Shown piece after piece: positions 48,790-59,700 of a DNA stretch of 64,000 bases. Below the pieces are notes generated by a model that had not been told where the DNA came from, did no database searches, and saw only the letters and a list, made by a program, of their open reading frames with translations. The position numbers and the translations under genes are program-made. How positions within the stretch are numbered: the first letter of the stretch is position 1; the number at the start of each line of letters is the position of its first letter. The DNA is from Symbiodinium natans (lineage: Eukaryota; Sar; Dinophyceae; Suessiales; Symbiodiniaceae). The stretch spans positions 224,001 through 288,000 of the forward strand of contig CAJNDS010002644.1 in the NCBI GenBank assembly GCA_905221605.1. The letters run 5' to 3'.

Positions 48790-49226
48790 TGGCAGTCACA
48801 GATATGATGGATCATGCCGATGTTGCCTTGCGAACGCAGCTTGACGCCCAGACGATACGCGTACCGGATGTTGGCAGAGTGGCCATCTGAAGTCAAAGAC
48901 AGCAAGACGAGGTCGTGCTTCTGGTCCAACGCCCGGACTCCTTCCACGCTGAGACTTGTGAATGCCCGGTCCAAGCCAGCTGCAATGCATTCTGCTGTAT
49001 TTCGCTCAAGGAAGCGCAGCTGGCTGATGCAGTGCAGTGCACTGACGGTTGCTGTCGTGAGTCGAGCATTGCCTGTCACGACACCTACGGACCCTCTGCA
49101 CCTTTTGCCTATCTTGGCAGCAATGACGCCCTTCTCCGCCTCTGTCAGCGGTCTCCTGTCGCAACTTCTTGAGGGACCACTCCAGTAGTTCGTGCGAGGA
49201 AGGCCCAGAGATTGTAAATCCCGCAA
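48790..49226 (-). pseudogene. possible transposase-derived fragment
   Basis: Open on the minus strand. Residues such as LTSDGHSANIRYAYRLGVKL followed by IHHICDCHTLTLAGH resemble the DDE-type/hAT-like region in which a catalytic D is followed by H/C-rich residues, seen in protist mobile elements. No start, no complete domain; the frame continues to 48357 but loses protein character after 48720. Function is an inference from pattern only. Confidence 0.4.
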
Positions 49227-49965
49227 CCCCCCCCTGGTTCAAAACCAAAAGAGTTATAAGTTGTGGAGGGCTCCGGCGTCTTTCCAACAACTGGTTTTTC
49301 AGGGGTTTAGCAAATGGTCCGTTTTCAGAGGAAAAACTTTTTGAGACCCCAGAAACAGGGTGCAAAAATGCAAAAGCCAAGCTTCCCAAATTGGATTCTA
49401 GAACTCAATGTTTGTTTCCCGGGCACTGCTATTTTGGGGCTGGGCCAAACTATGCTTTTGAAGAGCAAACAGCACTGAAAACGCCAGAAACAGGGCGCGA
49501 AAAATGAAGTAGAACATATGAACATGTTGTGTATTCCGTTCCCTGTAACTAAGACTTAGAGTTCCGAAGCCCGAGGTTTCGCTTCTCTCACTGACTCGCT
49601 CTCTCACGGTTTAGGGTTTAGGGCTTAGGGCTGGACCTTGATGAAGGCAGGGGCCTGGAGAAGCAGCGATGTGCCTGGTGGAAATTGTGGAAACTAACAC
49701 ACCCTCCGCCCCGCGCAGCGGAAATTTTTTTGAGGCCGGAGTGGTCAGGACAAAAAACATTCCCCTGGGCCGAATCGAACCTCTGCCCCGCGCAGCGGGG
49801 ATTTTTTTTGGCATATGTATTACGTCCATCTGCCCCGCGCAGCGGATCTTTTCTTTTTGGGAGTATCCCCCCTCCGCCCCGCGCAGCGGAGATTTTTTAT
49901 CGCAGCGGACTTTCTTGTTCTGGGCATATCCTCCCTCTGCCCCGCTGAGCAGATTTTTTACGAAA

Positions 49966-50207
49966 AAAGTTATAATCCCGGGAAAAAATTATAATCCCGG
50001 GAAAAAATTATAACCCCGGGAAAAAATTATAACCCCGGGAAAAAATTATAATCCCGGGGAAAAAATTATAACCCCGGGAAAAAATTATAATCCCGGGGAA
50101 AAAATTATAACCCCGGGAAAAAATTATAATCCCGGGAGAAAAAACTATAATCCCGGGAAAAAATTATAATCCCGGAAAAAAATTATAATCCCGAAAAAAA
50201 ATTATGA
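49966..50207 (+). repeat. 17 bp array, left arm
   Basis: About 13 copies of TTATAATCCCGGGAAAAAA with CCCCGGG variants. Confidence 0.9.
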
Positions 50208-50455
50208 CCCCGGCGAAGTTCGAACTCAAAAGATTTATAATTTATGTTCCCGGAAGTCGCGCCTCAAAATGAGGGCGAACAAGCCAAGATCCAGGGCTTT
50301 GCCCAGAAAACCGACGCTATTTCCGGGAATTTTCGGAAAAATTGCGTCGGTTTTCTGGGCAAAACCCTGGATTTTGGCTTGTTCGCCCTCATTTTGAGGC
50401 GCGACTTCCGGGAACATAAATTATAAATCTTTTGAGTTCGAACTTCGCCGGGGTC
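50208..50455. repeat. central near-perfect inverted repeat of the foldback element
   Basis: Arms of about 110 bp (from CGGCGAAGTTCGAACTCAAA to CCAGAAAACCGACG and back) with a loop of about 25 bp. Both strands therefore encode nearly the same 60-codon ORF (MFPEVAPQNEGEQAKIQGFA...), an artefact of the symmetry or a candidate small gene. Confidence 0.9.
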
Positions 50456-50457
50456 AT

Positions 50458-50660
50458 ATTTTTTTTTTTCGGGATTATAATTTTTTTCCGGGATTATAAT
50501 TTTTTCCCGGGATTATAGTTTTTTCTCCCGGGATTATAATTTTTTCCCGGGGTTATAATTTTTTCTCCGGGATTATAATTTTTTCCCGGGATTATAGTTT
50601 TTTCCCGGGATTATAGTTTTTTCCCGGGATCATATTTTTTCCGTGATTATCATTTTTTCT
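50458..50660 (-). repeat. 17 bp array, right arm
   Basis: About 11 copies of TTTTTTCCCGGGATTATAA, the inverted counterpart of the left array. Confidence 0.9.
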
Positions 50661-51463
50661 GCCCAACCGAGGGGCCCGGGCAGGGTTTGGGGGGGGTTTA
50701 GGCTTAGGGTTTCAGACTCCTCCTTGTTGACTTCTTGTTCTTTTCGGGGCGCCCCCGGGATGGGCAGGTTGGGAAGGGTGAGGGCCGAGGGCCGGGGAGG
50801 GCTTGAAGCAAGGAGCTTTGTCAATCTTTTCATTTTGTCGCACTATGTTCTTCCTTTCCTCCCACAGCTGCATGCCAGGTTATGCTTGGAGCTGCGCGGG
50901 ATAGGCCATAATTTTTTCCCCCGCTGCGCGGGGCAGTGGGGAGGATGTATTCCCATAAAAATTTCCGCTGCGCGGGGCAGAAGGAAGATATGCCCATTAA
51001 AAAAAGCGGGGCAGAGTGAGGATATATGCTGTTTTGGCGCGCGATCTCCTTGTTGGGTTTACTCATTTTGGATCTTGTTTTGCAAATCCTAGATTGGAAC
51101 AGCCAAGTTTCGTACGTCATTTTTGTGGCAGTCGTGTTGTTTTGTGTTGTTTTCACATGGACAAGGGAGCGGGTGACAGCCAACTGTTCGTTGCCTGTGA
51201 TCTCTATTTTGCATTTACTCATTTTGGTGTTTGTTTTGCAAAACCTAAACTGGAAAACCAAGTTTCAGACGTCATTTGTGGCTGTCGCGTGGGCTTGCTT
51301 TTAAAAGTCGACAGCGACGCAAACTGCCTTTGCTCAAGTGGCCAGCACTTTTGGAGGGGATGCCTTTTTTCCATGATTTTGGTTTGCGCTTGGAGGCTTT
51401 CAGAACTTATAAATCTTTTGGTTTTGAACTTTTTGCCCAAAACCCGGGGTTGCGAGATTTACA

Positions 51464-52139
51464 ACCCAGAGACGCGCAAATACATCTGAGTTTCGTCCCA
51501 GTCCCTGGCGATGGCTACGCACGGCGCCGTGTCTGGACACAACGCAGACAGCTGCCCCTGCACATGCCATCCATGCTACGAGACAGCGCGTGAGCGACCA
51601 ATGCCTTGCAATTCAAGTGAACCCCAGAGGACGTGCTGCTCACGCTGCCCTTGCCATATGGCTGGAAAGCCAGGCGACGACAGCCGCGCACAGAGATGCC
51701 ATTCTTCACCGCACACGCTTCTTCTGCACGCGCGCCTGACAATATCAGGGTCTTGGACCTACCAGAGAAGGCAGGCTGTTTGGGAGAGGCCTTTACGAGG
51801 CATAAGTTAAGAACTTGTGCCAGTGGCCCTCAAACCGACGGACTCAATGGAAACGAGCAGCTACTGACACATATACAGGTCCGTTGGCGGAAGCCTCTCG
51901 TGCTGTGCCCACACCCCGCCCCGTAAAAAGGAAGCATCTATAATTTGCATCTGCTGTTTACACACAAAGACACAGCGCACCTTACATGGGTTCAGGCCCC
52001 AAACTTGCGGAGTATTAGTGGGCAAGAGTCGATCCTGCTCGTGCCGAGGTCGGGACTTTAGGAGTCAGGCTGTTCAGGGAGACCGAGTTCGGGGCGTTAG
52101 GATTAATCAGGCTGTTTAGGAACCCTATCTGTCGCAGCG
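51464..52139. other. unique sequence between foldback and large element, no gene recognised
   Basis: Overlapping short open frames on both strands, none with family features. No telomeric heptamers. Confidence 0.5.
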
Positions 52140-53600
52140 AGCATGGTGCATCATCTGGCCGAGCCATCCCAAAACTTTACCATCGACACGGGGATATTTC
52201 ATATCCGTCCGTGGCGTGGAGGTTTGGGGCCTGAGGCCGTAAAGCAAGTGGCCCCCAGCAAGCGTCGTGGGGGGGGCGGACAAAGGCGGGGGGGCCGGAC
52301 TAGGGCCAAGCCGGAATGTTTCAACCTTCCGCCGCACGGCGCTAGGAGGGTACTTACAGGCGAAGCTGGCTGGAGGAGCCGCTTCCTTCCCTACAAGGTT
52401 GATTTACATTCCGACTTATGAAGGTGAATTGTTTTTCTCTCACGCTCCTCGTCCGCGCAAAGAACACCCCCCCCTCACCCTTTCTGCCCTGCGTGGCCGG
52501 GGTGGGGTAGGATGGGGGGCAAGGGTTGGGGTGATGGCTGTTGGGGATGAGAAGGGGTGGGGGAGGTGGGAAGTTTCCAGATTACGCCCTGCTGCATTGC
52601 GCGCCCATGCTGGAGCAATCCTGCTGCAAAGACTGTACATGTTATGTGGGCCTCGTGGCCCAGACCCATGCACCTAAGCCCGCCCACATTCTGGTTCATG
52701 AATTGGGCACAAAGGCATTGTCGAATCTGCTTCAGAAAATTTTTTTCGAGGATGACTTGACTCGACTCTGTAACCATCGCATCCTGTTTCCTATTTTAGC
52801 AGCTGTCCCGCCCCCCCCCCCCCTTTTTTTGTAAAGATAATCCCACCCCCCTCCCACTTTTGCATGCTGAGCCACGTCTTCCAGACAAGCGTCCATCTGG
52901 CCCAGCTGCTGGAGGCACAGCCCTCTGCACAGCATTCTGAATGGCCGCCGCAACGTCGCCGTCGTCATCAGACTCTGGTGGCTGCAAAGCTGCAAGCAGA
53001 GCATCTCCATCGTCATCAGGCAACTCCATTCTACGTTCTAAACTACAGCTCTGAATTTGACGCATTGCTATAGAAGCGCCCTGTGCCACGCTTAAACTAC
53101 CGGGAGCCTGGAAACCAATCGTTCTGGAAACATTGTCGCCGCAAAGCAGAGAATCCTGCACTGCACGGCTTTGAGGGTGAAACTGGCTGCAGAAAGATAG
53201 CTTGTGGCAACAGTCTGATTTCAGAGCACGATTTATTGGAACTCATGCCCCTGCACCTGAACCAATAGCCCAAGACATTAGAAGTGCAGCCACCAGATTG
53301 AAAAACCGCAGCCCCTTGTTGCTTTAGTAGGCATATGCTCTGCATGGATTTGTCGCGACTTGGAAGGCGCTGCAAATTGTTGGATACGAAGCGACGCAAC
53401 GATTCTAATTGCTCTGTGTACTGTTGCAGAGATGCAACACATCAGATCACTCCTGAAAACCCCTGATTGAACTAAATTGCAACTGCTACAGATGACTAGC
53501 CAGCTCTGACTGTAGAAGAAAACACGCAATTGCGTGGATACAGTGCCGTCCATGTCTGGACACACTTTATCTTGGGATCTACCGACCAGCCAACCACCAC
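52140..53600 (+). mobile_element. right-hand copy of the 15046-18297 element
   Basis: 52470-53600 is colinear with about 17300-18287 (same order from the TGGCCGGGGT region through GCTGGAGCAATCCTGCTGC to the end motif CACACTTTATCTTGGGATCT and ACCGACCAGCCAACC). A left piece near 52375-52440 matches 15205-15260 in inverted orientation. It ends at 53600 without the MITE terminus and passes into CCCTAA repeats. Confidence 0.75.
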
Positions 53601-53713
53601 CGCCTAACCCTAATCCCTAAACCCTGAACCCGGAACCCTAAACCCTAAACCCTAAACCCCCCCCAAACCCTAAACCCTCAACCCTAAACCCCCAAAACCC
53701 CGAGACCCTAAAC

Positions 53714-56700
53714 CCGGCCAAGGGGCAGGTTCATAATGATGGTGGCATCGGGCTTCAGCACTTTGCCTCGGCTGGGTGGGAACCTGTAAGCTTATCAGGG
53801 CCTGTAGGGTTTAGGGTTTAGGGTTTAGGGTTTGGGGTTTGGGGTTTGGGGTTTAGGGTTTAGGGTTTAGGGTTTAGGGTTTAGGGTTTGGGGGTTTGGG
53901 GGTTTGGGGGTTTGGGGGTTTGGGGGTTTGGGGGTTTGGGGGTTTGGGGTTTGTGGGTTTAGGGTTTAGGGTTTAGGGTTTAGGGTTTAGGGGCTGGGCT
54001 TTAGGGGTTTAGGGGTTTGGGGGTTTGCAGGGTTTAGGGTTTGTTTAGGGCCCTGTCGGGTTTAGGGCCTGTAGGGGTTAGGGGCGTTCGGGTTTAGGCT
54101 TTAGGGTTTGGGGTTTAGGGCCTCCAGGTTTAGGGTTTAGGTTCTTTAGGGTTTTGGGTTTGGGGTGTAGGGCCCCAAGGCTTCAGATGGTGTGAGGGCT
54201 TGAGTGCTTTTTAGAGTTTGGGGCTAATTCCCAAACCTTTGCCCTAAGCCCCGAAGGTCTGGAATCCAAAGCCTGCAATAACGCATGTTTAGGGTTTAGG
54301 GCCCGGGTTTAGGGTTAAGAGTTTAGGGCTAGGGCTTAGGGCTCAGGACCCTCAAGCTCCCCCGAACCTCCTCCCCCACCCCCCAGTAAGAAACAAGCAA
54401 AGCTGCAAACCCCAAACACTGAAACCCCTCAACCCCTAAAAACCATAAACCCGAAACATCCCTAAACCCTAGACATCCCCAAACCCTAAACCCCAAACCC
54501 TCAACACCCCTTGCGCCCTGCCCCCGAAAGCACAGCCCAGGCCCTAAACCCTAACCCCTAAACCCTAAACCCTAAACCCTAAACCCTAAACCCTAAACCC
54601 TAAACCCTAAACCCTAAGCCCTAAGCCCTAAGCCCTAAGCCCTAAACCCTAAACCCTAGACCAAAACGAAAGTGCGGCCCAGGCAGCTCAGGCTTTGCAA
54701 GAAAGTGCCCTCCGCCTCCACCAGGACCGGCGGCACCTTGCCACTCTTGTCAAAGGCGTCCACAAAGATCAGGTCGTACTGGTACCTCTGCGTTGCGTCC
54801 TAAGGGCACCCACGGTTTGTTCAGAAGCCCCAAGGTTTAGGGTTTGGCGTCAACCCACCCTGAACCCTAAACCCTAAACCCTAAACCCTAAATCCTAAAC
54901 CCCAAACCGCCAAGGGCACGCGTCCCCCAAAGCCGCCAGCGCCTCGACAAAGTCCTCACCGGGGATGCTGTAGACCCTCAGACCTGGGGCGTAAGCCACG
55001 GTTTAGGGTTTAGGGTTTAGGGCTTAGGGTTTAGGGTTTAGGGTTTAGGGTGCCTTAGGGTAGTTAGATGGTCCCCTGGTATGGGCCCTTGAAAGGGTAC
55101 CCCTTATATTACCCTACGAGGGGCCATATTAAGTATTAAGGGCCCTGAAACTGAGGTTTAAGGGGTACGGGTACGGGGTGGGGGGGGGGGGGGGGTAAGG
55201 ATATAGGGTTTAGGATTTAGGGTTTAGGGTTTAGGGGTTGAGGGTTTAGAGGTTTAGGCTTTTGGGGGTAGGGGTTAGGGGTTAGGGGTTTAGGGTTCGG
55301 GGTTGAGGGTTTTAGGGGTCTGGGGTTTGGAGTTCAGGTTTAGGGATCTGGGGTGTGGGGTTGAGGTTTTAAGGGTTTGGGCGGGGTTAGGATTATAGGG
55401 GCTTTGGGGGGCTTCCCTGCTACCTAGGAATCCATAGGGTGCCTGTTTTTGATTCAAGAGGTTGATAAGGTCAATAGGGCAACGGTGAAGGGCTGATAGA
55501 TAATTAGGCCTGAAGGCGTAAGGTTATGGGTTAGGTTGTGAAGGCGTTTGAGTGTTTTGGATGGTCCAGGATTGAGGGCTTCTAAGGCTTCGGGGCTGTC
55601 GAGCCCACAGGGTTTCAGAGTTTAGGGCGTGCCCAGATGGGAACCCCAAAAAAGGAGCCCCCGAAAAAAGGGATGAATTGGCAGGAAGAAAAGGACCCTT
55701 GTGCCTAATACACGGTCCTTGACAATTAGAACAGGGTTTTGGGGGGTCATTATAGTATATTCATAAGGGGACCAGAGTGGGAATACTACTAATAATTATT
55801 CCCAGTCCTATAGTATGTTCCTACTATATGTCTGCTAAATATCTGAGGTTCCCATTTGGCTGCATTTCTACTCCTGAACCCGGAGCTGCGCAACAGGGGT
55901 AGGCTCGGGGCCCTAAGCCCCGAATCCTCAACCTTAAACCCTAAAACCCTAAACCCCAAGCCCTAAACCCTAAACCCTAAACCCTAAACTCAGCAGATCC
56001 TTGGGGTAAAGTGCCTACAGCCCCGAATCCTCAACCTTAAACCCTAAAACCCTGAATCCTATACTTTCAGGGTTTCCCTAAGCCCTAAACCCTAAACCCT
56101 AAACCCTAAACCCTAAACCCTAAACCCTAAACCCTAAACCCCCCGACGCTGCTTTAAATCAAATCGCCCCTAAGGGCTTGTTAGGCTTGGGGGGGGCCGG
56201 CTTTTAGTGGTGTTTCGGATTGCTGTAAATATCTTATTGGTATTTTTTCCTTTATTTTTATTCTTTATTATTCTATTCTGTTCAGTCTGTTTCGGATTGC
56301 TGTAAACCATAAATCCCAAACCCCTAAAATTTTTGGGGCTTTCAGAATTTGTTTTGGGGTGTTTGGGGCTTTCAGGATTTGCAGGCCTACAGGAACCTGC
56401 TCCCTGGAACTTCCGTCATAGGCCACCAAATCCACTGAAACCTTAAATTTACTAAACCCTAAACCCTAAACCCTAAACCCTAAACCCTAAACCCTAAACC
56501 CTAAACCTTTCAAAGAGCCCGCCTCCTGGGGAGGATACTGCATCTTTGGCAGCCTCCTGGCGGCTTCGGGGCTCAGGCTGATGGAGCCTTTGGGGTTTGG
56601 GGTTTCGGGTTTAGGGTTTGGGGTTTGGGGTTTGGGGTTTCGGGTTTAGGGTTTCGGGTTTGGGGTTTAGGGTTTGGGGTCTGGAGTTTCAGGTTTGGGT

Positions 56701-59700
56701 TTGGGGTTCAGGGTTCAGGCCCCACGAAGGTTCTTGCCTCTTCTATGGACCCCCCTAGCTTATCTTTACCCATGAACCAGCAAAGCCCGAAACCTAAAGA
56801 CTACACCCTAAACCCTAAATACTAAACCCTATAAACCCTAAACCCTAAACCCGAAACCCTAAACCCCACAAGCCCTCCGAACTCTGGATCCGACAAAAAG
56901 TCCCGAAAGCCCGAAGTGCATGTTACCCCCACCCTAAAGCACGAAGCCCTACTCCTCAACCTCGTGGCTGAATCCCACCGTTTCCGACTGCTTAATGTGT
57001 CTCGCGGTTAGCTGCCGTGAGTTGGTGGCAGCCAGGCTGACCAATGCCATTTTCCACATGCGCAGCGGCGGTACCATGTGTCTCGGGACCCCTTAATAAT
57101 TAGAATAGGGTGTTGGGGGGGGGGGGGGGGGGCGGCGAATAATCGTCTAAGTATAGCGGGGCCAGAAGTAAAAAGGGACTACCATTAGTAATTACTCCTC
57201 CAAGTACACGTGCCAGTATGTCAGATTTGTGGTGTACCCGGAAAGCATCTCTAAAGCTTAGGCCTATTATCGTACAGGAGCCTTCTACTTAGAGGTCTAG
57301 GGTTTTCGGGAGTAATGTAACCCTATAGACTCTAAACCCTAAACCCCGAACCGCAAACCCTAAACCCGGAACCCTAAACCCTAAACCCTAAACGCTAAAA
57401 CCCTAAAACCCTAAACCCTAAACCCTAAACCCTAAACCCTAAACCCTAAACCCTAAACCCTGAACCCTACACCCTAATCCCAGCCTGAGCAGAGGCCGCA
57501 TCACGGATGGCGCCCTTCGGGAAGCCCATGGCTTCCGTTGCCACCTGGCCCCCCCCCTTCATCACTGGGTTTAGGGGGTTCGGGGGTTTAGAGTTTAAGG
57601 TTTGAGGTTGAGGATTTAAGGTTTAGAGGGTTAAGGGTTAAGGGTGTAGGGTTTCGGGTTTAGGGTTCAAGGCTCAGGTGCCCCCACACTCTGCCAAGCC
57701 CTACACCCCACAATGCCTCAGGGTTTAGGGTTTACGGTTTAGGGTTTAGAGTTTAGGGTTTAGGGCAAGGCCAATGACAGGCGCCCACACTTTGCCAAGC
57801 CCTACACCCCAAAATGCCTCAGCCATTGGGGGTTTCAGGGTTTATAGGGTTTAGGGTTTTAGGGTTCAGGGGTTAGGGTCCCAAACCCCAAACCCTGATG
57901 CCTCTGAGGGTTTCACGGGCCCTGAATATGGTCTTCTAGGGTTCTTAAAGGGAATTTGAAGGCGGAGGGGGGGGGGGGTATGGTTTGCGGAATTTTAGGG
58001 TTTAAGGTTTAGGGTTTAGGGTTTAGCGTTTCGGGTTTCGGGATTACGGTTGAGAGCTTTTGAGGGGTTCAAGGCTGTTGCAATGCAGGGTTTAGGCTTT
58101 TAGGGTTTAAGAGCTTACGGGGTTTTGGGGTTTCACCCCCAAACCCTAAACCTAACCCTGAGCCCTGAACCCTTGACCCCAAACCCTCAAAACACTAAAA
58201 GCTCTGAAAACCCTCACCCGGGTCCACCTGCACCACTGCTGGGTCGATCTCGAGGGCATCCACCGTCATCTTCCCCTCGAGGCACACTCTAGGGGGCTGA
58301 AGAAACTCCGAGGGCCGAAGCCCTAAACCCTAAACCCTAAACCCTGAACCCTAAACCCTAAACCCTAAACCCTAAACCCTAAACCCTAAACCCTAAACCA
58401 TCCTAAACCCTAAACCCCAAACCCTACACCATCCTAAACCCAAACCTCCACTGGCTCAGGCCGGGCCACCTCTGGAAAGGTGTGCTCCAGCCATAGGGGC
58501 ATAGACCCGGCGCCCAGCCTTTGAGGTTTAGGGTTTAGGGCTAGGGGTTTACAGTAGGTTTTCAGGGCTTAGGGGTTAGGGTTTAGGGTTTAGGGCTAGG
58601 GTTTAGGGTTTGGGGTTTAGGGTTTTAGTGTTTTGGGGCACCTAAGGGTTCGAGGGACGCTTTGGGGGCTTCAGGATGTTTTGTTTTGGGATTTTGGGTT
58701 TTGGGTTTAGGGCTGGGGTTTAGGGTTAGGGTTTTTGGGGCTTAGGGGGGTTTAGAATTTAGTCATATAACCGTTGTACACACTATATTTAAAAAGGGTC
58801 CATACTTCGGATCCATAAACCAGGGTAAGGGACCACACGAAGGGCTCATCAACCGAGAGATTTTAGACTTGAAGGCTGTAGGGGTCGTTAGGATCTGGGG
58901 GTTTTCAGGGGGTTTAGGGATGCTTTTGAGGTGTTGATTGTAGCGACGTAGGGATGTAGAGTTCTTGGGGGGTTTGGGGGTTTTGGGGTTTAATTACTCT
59001 TGGGGTTGGGTTTGAGGGTTTCTGGATGCTTTGGGGTTGGGCCCTGGCACCCGATGACCAGCGCCCGCATCGCCGGAAGGTCCCCGTCGAGGGGCAGAGC
59101 GCCCTGGTGGCGGTGGTTTAGGGGCCCTGAACCCTAAACCCTAAACCCTAAACCCTAAACCCTAAGCCCTAAACCCTAAACCCTCAACCCTTAACCCGCG
59201 TTGAGAATATTCGTGTGCCCGGGTGAGACGAGGGGCTCTGCATTTCTAGCCAGGAGCAGCTATGGTTCCCCTAAACTTCCGAGCACAGTTCCGACAACCC
59301 ATGAGCAACCAAGGCCCTACCTCAAATGGGGCCCAATAAGACGTATTGACTTGGCCTTTGTTTGGGTAGGAAGTTGTCAAAACCCTAGAATGTAGTGGTT
59401 CTATCTGGGACCCTTAAGCCTTAAGGTTGTACCTTTAGGTTTTGGAGCCCCTTTTTATGGATCCCTTAGGGGATATAAGGGCCACATTATGAATATGTTA
59501 CGGGGAACCTGTAGGGGTACAACCTTAGGGGTCCGAGTCTTCATCCCTTGATAAACCTCTCGAGCCCCAACAACCCAAACCCTAAGCCCCTAAACCAGAA
59601 CCCTAGACCCTCAGCCCCCACACCCCAAAACAAACCTCAAACCCTAAACCCTAAAACCCAAAACAAGCCTCAAACTCCAAAACTTGGGATGTTCGGAACC

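Larger units (their letters stand above)
49211..51463. mobile_element. 2.25 kb foldback (long palindromic) element
   Basis: The outermost matching ends are GTAAATCCCGCAACCC with ACCAAAAGAGTTATAAG at 49213-49260 and their reverse complement at 51408-51463 (CTTATAAATCTTTTGGT... GTTGCGAGATTTAC). Going inward: GC-rich units around CCCCGCGCAGCGGA (49700-49950 and, inverted, 50915-51020), arrays of a 17 bp unit, then a near-perfect central inverted repeat. No transposase inside. An outer direct repeat (TTTACTCATTTTGG at 51058 and 51214, period 156) lies in the right arm. Confidence 0.82.

Noticed and set aside
50235-50426. Two opposite 60-residue ORFs with the same N-terminus
   Set aside because: They are the two arms of one palindrome; symmetry explains the match, so they are not called as genes.
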